Source: Acinetobacter sp. ANC 3781 (GTDB lineage: Bacteria > Pseudomonadota > Gammaproteobacteria > Pseudomonadales > Moraxellaceae). From it: 64,000 nucleotides of DNA. The stretch is taken from the NCBI RefSeq assembly GCF_004331285.1, contig NZ_SJOH01000004.1, forward strand, positions 124,001 to 188,000, in the 5' to 3' direction. The position numbers and the translations under genes are program-made. Of the stretch, positions 55,066 to 63,981 are shown piece after piece; the first letter of the stretch is position 1, and each line of letters begins with the position of its first letter. Under the pieces are notes generated by a model, which was not told where the DNA came from, searched no databases, and was given only the letters and a program-made list of their open reading frames with translations.

Positions 55066-56037
55066 ATGGAAGTTCGACAGCGTGGTTTGATGGCAAGTCT
55101 TTTAATGGCCGCTTTGGTGGTTGCACCAATGGCTGAAGCGAAACGTGCAGGTGGTGGTAAAAGCCACGGCATGAGTCGTTCTGCTGCTCCAAGCCAATCT
55201 TACCAACAACCGCGTCAAGCTACTCCTGCCCCACAACCGACTACCGCACCTGCTCAAAAGTCAGGTTCTGGCGTAGGTAAAATGGTTGCTGCTGGTGTTG
55301 CTGGTGCTGCGATTGGTGCAGTTGCAGCAAATGCAATGGCGGATGATAAACCTGCTGCAAGCGGTGCTGAGGCTACGGCACAACAGCAGGAAGAAAAAGG
55401 CGGACTTCCAAGCTGGATCTGGATTCTTCTAGCAGCTGCAGTCGCATTCTTCTTGTTCCGTAAATTCGGAGCAAAAAAAAAACTAGCCGCTAACAATCCT
55501 TATGCCCCAAACAATGGTGGAAATACAGCACCGTTTGGTCAACAAAATGCAGCACCACGTACGTCGAATGACAACAGCAATATTTTTGGCCAGTCAGTAG
55601 GTGGTTCTGCAGGTGCAGCAACTCAAGCTCCATTTGGTAATGCTTTAACCAGCAATGGCAATCAATTGCCAGATGGTACTGAACCTGCTGCGTTCTTGCG
55701 TGTTGCTCGTCAGCGCTTCAACCATATTCAGTCAATGAATACAGCAAGTAACATTGCTGAAATTCAACGTTATTTAACACCTGATCTTTATCAGTCTATG
55801 TATAACGACATTATGGCGAACCAAGATCAGGATGTGGCTGAATTCTCTAATCTGAATGCCATGGTTACCGATTCTTCAACTGAAAATGGTCAGTATGTGG
55901 TCAGCGTTCGTTTTACGGGTACTGTAAGCGAAGATTTAAACAGCTTACCGCAACCTTTTGCAGAAGTTTGGCATTTCACCAAACCTGCAGGTTCTAACCA
56001 AGAGTGGTTGGTTGCCGGTATTCAACAAGAGGCTTAA
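55066..56037 (+). CDS. Membrane-anchored Tim44-like domain protein
   Basis: A 323-residue protein. A signal-like helix (about 8-25, ending A-E-A) is followed by a Ser/Pro/Gln-rich stretch, a Gly/Ala helix (about 65-85), another membrane helix (about 118-136, W-I-W-I-L-L-A-A-A-V-A-F-F) with a basic stop, a Gly/Asn-rich linker, and a C-terminal Tim44-like domain (about 205-320, with R-V-A-R-Q-R-F-N-H-I-Q). Bacterial Tim44-like proteins bind membranes; the role is not settled. It has its own terminator. Confidence 0.82.
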   Translation: MEVRQRGLMASLLMAALVVAPMAEAKRAGGGKSHGMSRSAAPSQSYQQPRQATPAPQPTTAPAQKSGSGVGKMVAAGVAGAAIGAVAANAMADDKPAASGAEATAQQQEEKGGLPSWIWILLAAAVAFFLFRKFGAKKKLAANNPYAPNNGGNTAPFGQQNAAPRTSNDNSNIFGQSVGGSAGAATQAPFGNALTSNGNQLPDGTEPAAFLRVARQRFNHIQSMNTASNIAEIQRYLTPDLYQSMYNDIMANQDQDVAEFSNLNAMVTDSSTENGQYVVSVRFTGTVSEDLNSLPQPFAEVWHFTKPAGSNQEWLVAGIQQEA

Positions 56038-56049
56038 GGTCTTTTGAGC

Positions 56050-56083
56050 TAAAAACAGCGACTTCGGTCGCTGTTTTTTATAA
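56050..56083 (+). terminator. Terminator after the Tim44-like gene
   Basis: AAAAACAGCGAC-TTCG-GTCGCTGTTTTTT, a perfect 12-bp stem with a TTCG tetraloop and T-run. Confidence 0.93.
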
Positions 56084-56233
56084 TCATATTAAATCAAAGG
56101 TCAGTTTTAATCCCCCCTCATTGTATTTCAATTAGGCTGTGTCCTAACTAGGTGCATATCTAGCACCAAATTAAATCTTTAATTGTAAACTTAAAGTATC
56201 TAAAATCGCCTTATCAGCATTTCCGGCCGGAGT

Positions 56234-56398
56234 TTGCTGTTCCTTGTTTTAGTGATTTGTATTTTCCAAGGTAGTTTAAGTAGCATGATCAGCTATTGGG
56301 TGGGTGTACTCACCTTCTCTGTTTTATTTGTCGGATTGTGTTTAAGTTACTTTGAATCCAGGATTAAGAAGATCGCAATTGCAACCGCAATGATTTAG
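56234..56398 (+). pseudogene. Small two-helix membrane protein or remnant (DUF3325-like look)
   Basis: A frame open from just before 56221 to TAG 56396-56398 reads two hydrophobic helices, with S-Y-W-V-G-V-L-T-F-S between them and a basic end R-I-K-K. From TTG 56234 it is 54 residues. The spacing of the W-x-G-x-L-T turn recalls the C-terminal half of DUF3325-type small membrane proteins (weak). No good start is seen: GGAG touches the TTG. I therefore suspect a truncated gene. A strong terminator follows at 56442, which suggests it belongs to a former transcription unit. Confidence 0.4.
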
Positions 56399-56441
56399 GT
56401 TATCAGCACGCTCACCTATTTAATCTAAAACTGAACAGTGT

Positions 56442-56470
56442 AAAAAACCAATCTTCGGATTGGCTTTTTT
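56442..56470 (+). terminator. Terminator downstream of the small membrane ORF
   Basis: AAAAAACCAATC-TTCG-GATTGGCTTTTTT with a TTCG tetraloop, 47 nt before the Sel1-repeat gene. Confidence 0.88.
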
Positions 56471-56516
56471 GTAGCAAACATTTAGGCTATAGCAATTATG
56501 TGCTTTGGATGTTTGA

Positions 56517-57029
56517 ATGTCTGATCTCCCTATTTCTACCGAACTTTTTAACCGTGCGATGGCAGGCAATCGTGATGCACAATTTGAGCTTGCTGAAATT
56601 TATATGCAAAGTGAAAATGATGAACATGTTGCACTTGCTGAAGAATGGGCACTTAAAGCTGCTCAACTGGGTCATGTCGAAGCTATGTACTGGCTGGGTG
56701 AAGGTTATGCATTTTATGCAAAAGACATGCGGGCAGAAGATCCAGAGGAAGCAAAAACCTATTTTGAACATGCTTACCGCTGGTTAGAACAAGCAGCGAA
56801 ACATAAACATCCTGCTGCTCTTTTAGAGTTATCGAATTTTTATCGCCGCGGCGATGTAGTGGAAAAAGATGTGACCAAGTCGGTTGAATTGGTCAAGCAA
56901 GCCGCTGAACTGGGTGAAGTTCAAGCCATGCGTGATTTAGCCTGTATTTATGAGCACGGTTTAGGTGTAGATGTAGATGAGGAAAAAGCCGATTATTGGC
57001 ATGATAAAGCTCAATCTGCTGAAGAATAA
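56517..57029 (+). CDS. Sel1-like repeat protein
   Basis: A 170-residue soluble helical-repeat protein. It has Sel1-type repeats near residues 16-53, 54-102, 103-135 and 136-168, with the pattern A-A-x-x-G-H/E-x-x-A-M-x-x-L-A/G-x-x-Y and the terminal Y-E-H-G-L-G-V-D-V-D-E-E-K-A-x-Y-W. No signal peptide, so it is cytoplasmic. Such repeats serve protein-protein contacts; no partner is visible. A terminator follows. Confidence 0.85.
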   Translation: MSDLPISTELFNRAMAGNRDAQFELAEIYMQSENDEHVALAEEWALKAAQLGHVEAMYWLGEGYAFYAKDMRAEDPEEAKTYFEHAYRWLEQAAKHKHPAALLELSNFYRRGDVVEKDVTKSVELVKQAAELGEVQAMRDLACIYEHGLGVDVDEEKADYWHDKAQSAEE

Positions 57030-57035
57030 TTGGAT

Positions 57036-57064
57036 GAAAAAGCCCATCAAATGATGGGCTTTTG
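57036..57064 (+). terminator. Terminator after the Sel1 gene (bidirectional)
   Basis: AAAAAGCCCATCA pairs with TGATGGGCTTTT; it lies between convergent genes. Confidence 0.88.
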
Positions 57065-57083
57065 TTTGATACAGTTTTAAGTA

Positions 57084-57608
57084 TTAATTCTCGATATAAT
57101 CATTTTTTTCAACAACAATCACTTGTCGGCAAATCCCTTCCGCTTTACGTTGCTGCTCAAAAACTGAAGCTGGCATGGGATCAAAACTGTCAAAGAAACA
57201 GATTTCATCCGCATTTACATCATAAACAAATGAATGATTACCCACGCCTTCTAATGTGTCGTAATAGACAATCACAAATTTATTTTGATCAAACGCTTGT
57301 TGTATTTGCTCATAATTTAACGCAGGTAGAATAGGTAGACCCAGTTGTTCAGCTTCTTGGTAACTGAGTTTTTCACTCTGCTGAAGATCAGGGTCATGCT
57401 CTGTATAAAATTGAACATTGAAGCCAAATTTTTTTAATCCCACAGCTAGACCGATGGTTGTCGTGCCATTTCCAGCATCATATCCACATACCTCTACCAG
57501 TTGCTGAATATCGGCATCAATGCCTAAGTGTTGCAACAACATCCATACCGCAAAAACTCCACCATTTGCTTCTAGATTGGCTAATTCTTCAGGCATTTCT
57601 AAGGCCAT
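57084..57608 (-). CDS. C39-peptidase-like protein lacking the catalytic cysteine
   Basis: A 174-residue protein from ATG 57608, chosen because GGGATG lies 6 nt upstream; longer starts at 57617 and 57647 are possible. It has the papain-like C39 layout: an N-terminal helix N-G-G-V-F-A-V-W-M-L-L-Q-H-L-G where active members carry Cys, a T-T-T-I-G-L segment, then N-H-S-F-V-Y-D-V with the His (about 130) and an F-D-S-F-D-P acid. The Cys position is occupied by Gly/Val, so protease activity is unlikely; a binding role is possible. It lies next to the SAH riboswitch on the opposite strand. Confidence 0.65.
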   Translation of the reverse strand: MALEMPEELANLEANGGVFAVWMLLQHLGIDADIQQLVEVCGYDAGNGTTTIGLAVGLKKFGFNVQFYTEHDPDLQQSEKLSYQEAEQLGLPILPALNYEQIQQAFDQNKFVIVYYDTLEGVGNHSFVYDVNADEICFFDSFDPMPASVFEQQRKAEGICRQVIVVEKNDYIEN

Positions 57609-57692
57609 AATTTTCATCCCAAATATGATTGTGCTGATAATAATCAATTTCAGATTGGAACAAAATCAATTTCCAAGTACAATAGCCCGCTA

Positions 57693-57810
57693 GTCGAGGG
57701 ATGCTGCGACTTTCTTACAGGCATATAAACGTAAGATCGCTAGGCTCGACGATTCGGTCACAAGTACTCTGAGTAAATCAGGTTCTGATCAAAAACGGCA
57801 TCCGCGAACA
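57693..57810 (+). promoter_or_regulatory. S-adenosylhomocysteine (SAH) riboswitch upstream of ahcY
   Basis: The leader carries the SAH riboswitch core: a 5' TCGAGGGATGCTGCGAC, the middle GCTAGGCTCGACG and the 3' AAAACGGCATCCGCGA. GGATGC at 57699-57704 can pair with GCATCC, and the first CGAG pairs with the CTCG of the middle block to form the expected pseudoknot-type contacts. In known cases SAH binding turns on ahcY expression when SAH accumulates. Its position 37 nt before ahcY fits exactly. Confidence 0.85.
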
Positions 57811-57846
57811 TAACGATCCAATCTATTTTTATCCTAGGAGATCCTG

Positions 57847-59229
57847 ATGAACGCGGTTAATGCTTCATTTACAGATTATAAAGTTGCCGATATTTCACTT
57901 GCTGAATACGGTCGTAAAGAAATCAAACTTGCTGAAGCAGAAATGCCAGCACTTATGGGTTTGCGTAAACGCTACTCAGCAGCTAAACCACTTGCAGGCG
58001 CGAAAATTCTCGGCTGTATCCACATGACCATTCAAACTGCCGTTTTAATTGAAACGCTTGTTGAACTGGGTGCAGAAGTTCGCTGGACTTCATGCAACAT
58101 CTTCTCTACTCAAGATCACGCTGCCGCTGCAATGGCTGCACGCGGTATTCCTGTTTTTGCTTGGAAAGGTGAAACTGAAGAAGAATACATGTGGTGTCTT
58201 GAACAGCAAATCAATGTCAATGGCAAACCTTGGGATGCCAACATGATTCTGGATGATGGCGGTGACTTGACTGCTGTTGTTCATGAAAAATATCCAGAAC
58301 TGATTGCTAAAATCCATGGTGTGACTGAAGAAACCACCACAGGTGTGCAACGTCTTTATGAAATGTTACGTGATGGTACTTTGAAAGTTCCTGCAATCAA
58401 CGTAAACGATTCAGTGACTAAATCTAAAAACGACAACAAATACGGTTGCCGCCACTCTCTAAACGATGCGATCAAACGCGGTACTGACATGTTGATGTCT
58501 GGTCGTCGTGCACTTGTGATTGGTTACGGTGACGTAGGTAAAGGTTCTGCTCAGTCTCTTCGTCAAGAAGGCATGATTGTTCGTGTAACTGAAGTTGATC
58601 CAATCTGTGCGATGCAAGCATGTATGGACGGTTACGAAGTTGTATCTCCATACAAAAATGGTGTGCAAACGGGCAAGAAAGAAGACATTAATGTTGACCT
58701 TCTTCAAAACACTGACCTGATCGTAACGACTACGGGTAATTACCACGTATGTGACGCTGCAATGTTAGATACATTAAAAGCAGGTTCTGTGGTGTGTAAC
58801 ATCGGTCACTTTGACACTGAGATCGATACCAACTACTTACGTGGTTACAAATGGGTTGAAGTTAAGCCTCAAGTACATCAGGTTTATCGTTCAGAAGATG
58901 AAAACAACTATTTGATTCTTCTTTCTGAAGGTCGTTTGGTTAACCTAGGTAATGCAACGGGTCACCCATCACGTGTGATGGATGGTTCTTTTGCTAACCA
59001 GGTATTGGCTCAAATGCATTTGTTCGCTGAAAAGTTTGCTGATCTTCCTGAAGAGCAAAAACAAGCTGCGCTTCGTGTAGAACTCCTTCCTAAGAAATTG
59101 GATGAAGAAGTTGCTGCTGCAATGGTTGCGGGCTTTGGTGGTGTATTGACTACATTAACTCAAGAACAAGCTGACTACCTTGGCGTACAAGTTGAAGGTC
59201 CATTCAAATCCGAGACTTATAAATACTAA
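57847..59229 (+). CDS. ahcY: Adenosylhomocysteinase
   Basis: A 460-residue NAD-dependent enzyme that splits S-adenosylhomocysteine to adenosine and homocysteine, clearing the product inhibitor of methyltransferases. Family blocks are seen at [10 protein letters not shown] (about 56-65), [14 protein letters not shown] (about 81-94), [11 protein letters not shown], and the NAD loop [10 protein letters not shown] (about 224-233). AGGAGAT lies before the ATG. It is preceded by an SAH riboswitch and followed by metF. Confidence 0.96.
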   Translation: MNAVNASFTDYKVADISLAEYGRKEIKLAEAEMPALMGLRKRYSAAKPLAGAKILGCIHMTIQTAVLIETLVELGAEVRWTSCNIFSTQDHAAAAMAARGIPVFAWKGETEEEYMWCLEQQINVNGKPWDANMILDDGGDLTAVVHEKYPELIAKIHGVTEETTTGVQRLYEMLRDGTLKVPAINVNDSVTKSKNDNKYGCRHSLNDAIKRGTDMLMSGRRALVIGYGDVGKGSAQSLRQEGMIVRVTEVDPICAMQACMDGYEVVSPYKNGVQTGKKEDINVDLLQNTDLIVTTTGNYHVCDAAMLDTLKAGSVVCNIGHFDTEIDTNYLRGYKWVEVKPQVHQVYRSEDENNYLILLSEGRLVNLGNATGHPSRVMDGSFANQVLAQMHLFAEKFADLPEEQKQAALRVELLPKKLDEEVAAAMVAGFGGVLTTLTQEQADYLGVQVEGPFKSETYKY

Positions 59230-59242
59230 GTTTTAATCTTTT

Positions 59243-59342
59243 TCCCTCATCCTAGCCTTCTCCCCGAGGGAGAAGGAACTGACCATTTTTAACAGTAAAG
59301 TGAGAAGTTCCCTCTTCTTTTAGGAGAGGGCTAGGGAGAGGT
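59243..59342. repeat. Palindromic intergenic repeat pair between ahcY and metF
   Basis: Two related modules lie in inverted orientation: 59243-59280 (CCCTCATCCTAGCCTTCTCC with an inner CCTTCTCCC/GGGAGAAGG hairpin) and 59307-59342 (CCCTC/GAGGG hairpin and GGGCTAGGGAGAGG). The whole 100-bp block can fold on itself. This REP/BIME-like form suggests a dispersed repeat that may also stabilise or attenuate the ahcY-metF transcript. Confidence 0.75.
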
Positions 59343-59386
59343 TTAAATAAATTTAAAAAAAGTATTTATAAAAAAGGATTTGAAAA

Positions 59387-60223
59387 ATGACCAAACGTGT
59401 CCCAATTTCGTTTGAATTTTTTCCGACCAAAACTGATGTTGGTGCGGAAAAACTTCGTGTTGTTCATAAAGAATTACAACTGTTAAATCCTGAATTCTTT
59501 TCAGTGACTTATGGGGCTGGTGGTTCCACTCGTGAACGCACACTCGCTGCAATCAATGACTTCAATGGCAAAGGCACACCTGTAGCCCCTCACCTCTCTT
59601 GTATTGGTGATGATAAGGCCCGTATTGCAGAATTGCTGGATTTGTACAAATCGCAAGGTATCGACCGTATTGTTGCGCTTCGTGGTGACTTGCCTTCCGG
59701 TCAGGTCGGCTTGGGCGAATTGCCTTATGCACAGGATCTGGTTCGTTTTATTCGTGAGCATTCAGGCAATCATTTCACCATTGAAGTGGCTGCTTATCCT
59801 GAAATGCATCCACAAGCAGACAGCTTTGATAGAGATATTCAACACTTTGTCGAAAAAGCCAATGCCGGTGCCAATGCCGCTTTAACACAGTTTTTCTTTA
59901 ATCCAGATGCATACTTCTACTTTGTAGATCGTATTCAAAAAGAAGGCGTGAATATTCCAGTAGCTCCCGGCATTATGCCTATTACCAATGCAAGCAACCT
60001 GATTCGCTTCGCAGATGGTACAGGCGCTGAAATTCCGCGTTGGATTCGCAAGCAATTGGCCACTTATGGAGACGACGCTGCTTCAATCAAGGCTTTTGGT
60101 CATGAAGTTGTGGTGAAATTGTGTGAACGTCTGCTTGCAGGCGGCGCCCCGAGCTTGCACTTCTATACCATGAACACGACAGACCCAACACGTCAACTCG
60201 TGACTGATCTGGGTTTAGCTTAA
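59387..60223 (+). CDS. metF: Methylenetetrahydrofolate reductase
   Basis: A 278-residue FAD-dependent enzyme that makes 5-methyl-THF, the methyl donor for methionine synthesis. The N-terminal S-F-E-F-F-P-T-K (about 8-15), T-Y-G-A-G-G-S-T-R (about 43-51), the R-G-D-L-P segment (about 101-105), the A-A-Y-P-E-M-H-P block (about 132-139) and the F-F-F-N-P-D-A-Y segment near 167 are all typical. It follows ahcY after the palindromic repeat and completes a methyl-cycle pair. Confidence 0.95.
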   Translation: MTKRVPISFEFFPTKTDVGAEKLRVVHKELQLLNPEFFSVTYGAGGSTRERTLAAINDFNGKGTPVAPHLSCIGDDKARIAELLDLYKSQGIDRIVALRGDLPSGQVGLGELPYAQDLVRFIREHSGNHFTIEVAAYPEMHPQADSFDRDIQHFVEKANAGANAALTQFFFNPDAYFYFVDRIQKEGVNIPVAPGIMPITNASNLIRFADGTGAEIPRWIRKQLATYGDDAASIKAFGHEVVVKLCERLLAGGAPSLHFYTMNTTDPTRQLVTDLGLA

Positions 60224-60253
60224 TTTTTAATTTGATTTGTGAGTAATACTTAA

Positions 60254-60970
60254 ATGCCGCGTTTTTATACTGAAGCTGATTTGGCGGTTGATCTGAATGT
60301 TGAATTAACCGAAACGGTTTTTCATCATTGGGTAAAAGTATTACGTGCACAAGTCGGCGAAAAAGCCACCTTGTTCAATGGACAAGGTGGTGAATACGAC
60401 GTGACGCTTGTTGAGGTTTCAAAAAAATCAGCAAACGTTTCTGTCGATACCTTCAATCCTGATGATCGTACCCCTGCATTTACAGCCTTACTTGGTCAAG
60501 TGATGAGTAAAGGTGACCGTATGGATTATGCGATTCAAAAAGCCACAGAACTTGGGGTTTCTAAAATTCAGCTGCTGACCTCTGAACGTTGTGAGATGCG
60601 CCTTAAGTATGATCGAGACCAAAAGAAAATAGATCACTGGCAAGGTATTGCCATCGCTGCTTGTGAGCAATGTGGAATGAATAAAGTTCCTGAAGTGTTA
60701 GCGCCGCTCTCTTTGCAGGACTGGTTAGCCAGTGAACTCCCGACCACAAAATTAGTACTTGCACCTAATAAAGATCAAGTCGATGTTTTAGCTGATGCCA
60801 CACCTGATATTGCACTACTCATTGGCCCTGAAGGTGGACTCAGCGAGGCTGAAATACAATTATCCAACAATACTGGATTCATCAATTGGTGTATTGGCAA
60901 TCGCGTTCTACGCACAGAAACCGCTCCAATTGTAGCTTTATCTATTTTAAATTATAAATTAACTGTATAG
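60254..60970 (+). CDS. rsmE: 16S rRNA m3U1498 methyltransferase RsmE
   Basis: A 238-residue SPOUT methyltransferase. It has an N-terminal PUA-like domain (about 1-70, with H-H-W-V-K-V-L-R) and a C-terminal knotted domain with A-T-E-L-G-V-S-K-I (about 95-103), the L-I-G-P-E-G-G-L-S (about 191-199) SAM-loop motif and N-R-V-L-R-T-E-T-A (about 215-223). It N3-methylates U1498 in 16S rRNA. It lies 30 nt after metF and may be cotranscribed. Confidence 0.93.
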   Translation: MPRFYTEADLAVDLNVELTETVFHHWVKVLRAQVGEKATLFNGQGGEYDVTLVEVSKKSANVSVDTFNPDDRTPAFTALLGQVMSKGDRMDYAIQKATELGVSKIQLLTSERCEMRLKYDRDQKKIDHWQGIAIAACEQCGMNKVPEVLAPLSLQDWLASELPTTKLVLAPNKDQVDVLADATPDIALLIGPEGGLSEAEIQLSNNTGFINWCIGNRVLRTETAPIVALSILNYKLTV

Positions 60971-61119
60971 TTCATCCGATTTTAGATAAATACTACTGGA
61001 TTCGATTGATTTTTTTAAATAACATTATTAATCTTGATTTAAAATAAAACTGGGTTTTTGAACATGGTTAATATTTAGAAAATAATTTATCGTAAAACAA
61101 GAATAAGGTTTCTGCTTAT

Positions 61120-63981
61120 ATGCCAGATATTCAAGATGAGTATGTTAAACAGCATGTAAGTGCTGCTCAAATTACAAATACGATTCGACTCAGTCAATTC
61201 TTTCTCGTCAGTATTTTAATCGTTTCCTTATATGTCTATTGCATTTACCAATTTTATTTTACAAAACCATCTTTCTATTTCAATTTATGGTTTATTACTA
61301 CCGAACTCTTGAGTTGTCTAAGTTTACTCATTACCAGTATTTATTTTAAACCACATAATTTCGCTCTAAATCACGCTCATCGCTGGCTGCAATTTCAGTG
61401 TTGGGCAATAGGGTGTTGTATTGCTGTTGGCACGAGTCTGATTTACTACTATCTACCGCAATATAACCCTAATTTCAGCTACGTGAATGCTTTAATTCTT
61501 TCAGCTCTATTACTGATTGTAAGCCAGTCATTTGCCCTGACTTTTTTAACTCAACGTTTAAATTATTTTTGCTTAGCCTTTATTCCAGCACTTTTCCCTT
61601 ATGTTGCCTCGCAGTTTATTAGCACAGAAACTTCTAATCATTTATTTCATTTGTCGCTCAACTTCATCCTTATTGTTATTTTACTTTGTGCAAATATAAG
61701 CTCGCGTATTCATAACCGCATTTCAGTGCTTTACTCCAAAAATAATCGCTTGGTTAAAAATGCCGAACAACAGGTCGTCTGGACAGATGAGTTATGCCAA
61801 CAGTTGCAAACTGAAATTAATAAATCCAAAAATATTGAATTACAACTGCAACTGAATAATCAACTGCTTGAACAGAAAGTCAAAGAACGAACTTTTGATA
61901 TTGCTAAAATGAATACTGATTTAGAGAACCAGCAACATAATCTTATGTTGGCCCATGGAGTTGCGGGACTTCGACCTTGGGACTGGAATATCAAGGATCG
62001 TGAAATCCTAGTGACCGACTATAAGCACCAAAAGACATTAAAACCTTCAAAACAACATCATCATCAGCTAAAAAATATCATTCATCCCAATGATATCGAA
62101 CACTTCAAAACCTCGATGAAGCAAAACTTACGTGGTCAAACTGACCTATATGAAGCCACTTATCGCCTTCAAAATAGCCAGGGCAAATGGAAATGGGTAC
62201 ATGATATTGGTAAAGTCATTACGCGTGACCCGACCACTCAAAGGCCGTTGCGGATGGTCGGCATTCGTCGTGATATTCACCAGGAACGTACTGATCAGGA
62301 ACGTTTAAAATTTGCAGCAAATGTACTGCAACAAGCTGCTGAAGGAATCTTCATTCTTAATGAACAACTTTGCTATATTGATGTCAATCCATTTTATGAA
62401 CAGTTAACTGGTTTCACTCACGATCAAATTATTGGCAAACATTTATTTGATATTGTTGCAAACGTTAAGTCTCAACAAAAAAGCAGTCATTCGTCCCTGA
62501 TTCAGCAACTAGATAAAATGGGTGAGTTTGATGGCGAACTCAATGAAAAATTTCTTTCTGGTAAAGAACTTACAATATGGATGCGCATTAATGCCATTAG
62601 CGATGAAAAAAATCGTGTCACGCACTATATTGGTATTGTCTCTGATTTAACTGAACGCAAACTGCAAGAACAGCGTTTGTCCTATTTAGAAAATTACGAT
62701 CCACTGACTGATTTACCGAATCGCTTTTATTACAACTATCAATTACATCAATATTTAGTCAGTCAAAAGGATTCGATTGAACAACTCGCCGTGATTCGTC
62801 TAAATATTGATCGCTTCAGGCCATTAAATGAATTTCTGAGCAATAGCGGCGGGGATGAACTATTACGCCAGGTGGCGCAACGACTCCGGCTTACCAATGC
62901 TGAAGCCTTATTTGTCGCGCATCTAAATGGTGATGACTTTGCCATTGTTTATGAAATCTCGCATATTCGCCCATCGGTTCAGCATCACTGTGAACAGATG
63001 AATAAAGCATTTTCATTGCCATTTAACATTTTTGGTCAGGATCATATTATTAACCTGTCGATGGGAATAGCTTTCTATCCTGAAAATGGCCGTCAGCTGG
63101 ATTATCTAAATAATTGTGCCGAACAGGCACTGACCGAAGCAAAAAGCTTAGGCGGTAATACCATCCGCTTTTATTCCAATAAAAATACCACCCTCCTTGA
63201 GCAAGGAATTTATCTGGAGCGTGATTTACGACTCGCCATTAACAATAATGAACTAATTGTTTACTATCAGCCCAAAATTAATTTTAGCGACCAGAACATT
63301 TATGGTTTTGAAGCATTGGTTCGCTGGAACCATCCAAGCAAAGGTATTATTCCACCGGACTTGTTCATTCCCCTTGCAGAGCAAACCAGTTTGATCTCGG
63401 ATATTAGCAGAATTGTTATACGACAAACCGCTAAACAAATTAGGAACTGGAATGATTTAGGCTTTAATAATATATGTGTCTCAGTCAATGTAGTTGCACA
63501 GCAATTGCAACGTGGACAGTTACTCGAAGACCTCGATTATGCCATTAAGACCTATAAAATTTCCGGCAGTAGCCTGGAACTTGAAATTACTGAATCATCG
63601 TTACTTGAAAATTCAGTCACCGTTAAAAATCTGCTCGATGAGATCAAAAAACGGCAGATCAATATTTCTTTAGATGATTTTGGAACCGGCTACTCTTCTC
63701 TGTCTTATCTTGCTGATTTTCCAATTGATATATTGAAAATTGACCGTAGTTTTGTTTCTAGAATTGGACAAAATAAACAAGAAGCTATTGTCAGTGCCAT
63801 GATTGCCATGGGCAAAGCGATGGGGATGGTGGTGGTTGCAGAAGGCATTGAAACACAGCAACAAATGCAATACTTACAAGATCTGGAATGTGACATTGCC
63901 CAAGGCTTCTTATTTTCAAAACCCTTGCCTGAAAGTGAAGCAACTATCTTCCTGGAACAACATCGACTTATACCTTCTTAA
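61120..63981 (+). CDS. Membrane PAS-PAS-GGDEF-EAL protein (c-di-GMP phosphodiesterase candidate)
   Basis: A 953-residue protein. About six N-terminal helices (20-200) form a sensor, then a coiled coil (about 215-280), PAS 1 (about 283-395), PAS 2 (about 400-515), a GGDEF domain (about 525-690) and an EAL domain (about 700-950). The GGDEF signature reads N-G-D-D-F (about 603-607), which probably abolishes cyclase activity but might still bind GTP. The EAL domain keeps E-A-L-V-R-W (about 730), the N-V residues, E-I-T-E-S, D-D-F-G-T-G-Y-S-S (about 851) and V-V-A-E-G-I-E-T, so c-di-GMP hydrolysis is likely. The gene ends 19 nt before the window end. Confidence 0.9.
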   Translation: MPDIQDEYVKQHVSAAQITNTIRLSQFFLVSILIVSLYVYCIYQFYFTKPSFYFNLWFITTELLSCLSLLITSIYFKPHNFALNHAHRWLQFQCWAIGCCIAVGTSLIYYYLPQYNPNFSYVNALILSALLLIVSQSFALTFLTQRLNYFCLAFIPALFPYVASQFISTETSNHLFHLSLNFILIVILLCANISSRIHNRISVLYSKNNRLVKNAEQQVVWTDELCQQLQTEINKSKNIELQLQLNNQLLEQKVKERTFDIAKMNTDLENQQHNLMLAHGVAGLRPWDWNIKDREILVTDYKHQKTLKPSKQHHHQLKNIIHPNDIEHFKTSMKQNLRGQTDLYEATYRLQNSQGKWKWVHDIGKVITRDPTTQRPLRMVGIRRDIHQERTDQERLKFAANVLQQAAEGIFILNEQLCYIDVNPFYEQLTGFTHDQIIGKHLFDIVANVKSQQKSSHSSLIQQLDKMGEFDGELNEKFLSGKELTIWMRINAISDEKNRVTHYIGIVSDLTERKLQEQRLSYLENYDPLTDLPNRFYYNYQLHQYLVSQKDSIEQLAVIRLNIDRFRPLNEFLSNSGGDELLRQVAQRLRLTNAEALFVAHLNGDDFAIVYEISHIRPSVQHHCEQMNKAFSLPFNIFGQDHIINLSMGIAFYPENGRQLDYLNNCAEQALTEAKSLGGNTIRFYSNKNTTLLEQGIYLERDLRLAINNNELIVYYQPKINFSDQNIYGFEALVRWNHPSKGIIPPDLFIPLAEQTSLISDISRIVIRQTAKQIRNWNDLGFNNICVSVNVVAQQLQRGQLLEDLDYAIKTYKISGSSLELEITESSLLENSVTVKNLLDEIKKRQINISLDDFGTGYSSLSYLADFPIDILKIDRSFVSRIGQNKQEAIVSAMIAMGKAMGMVVVAEGIETQQQMQYLQDLECDIAQGFLFSKPLPESEATIFLEQHRLIPS

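Noticed and set aside
56100-56200. IS end or MITE around GGTGCATATCTAGCACC
   Set aside because: Only a 5-bp stem is seen, with no matching partner terminal repeat or target duplication.
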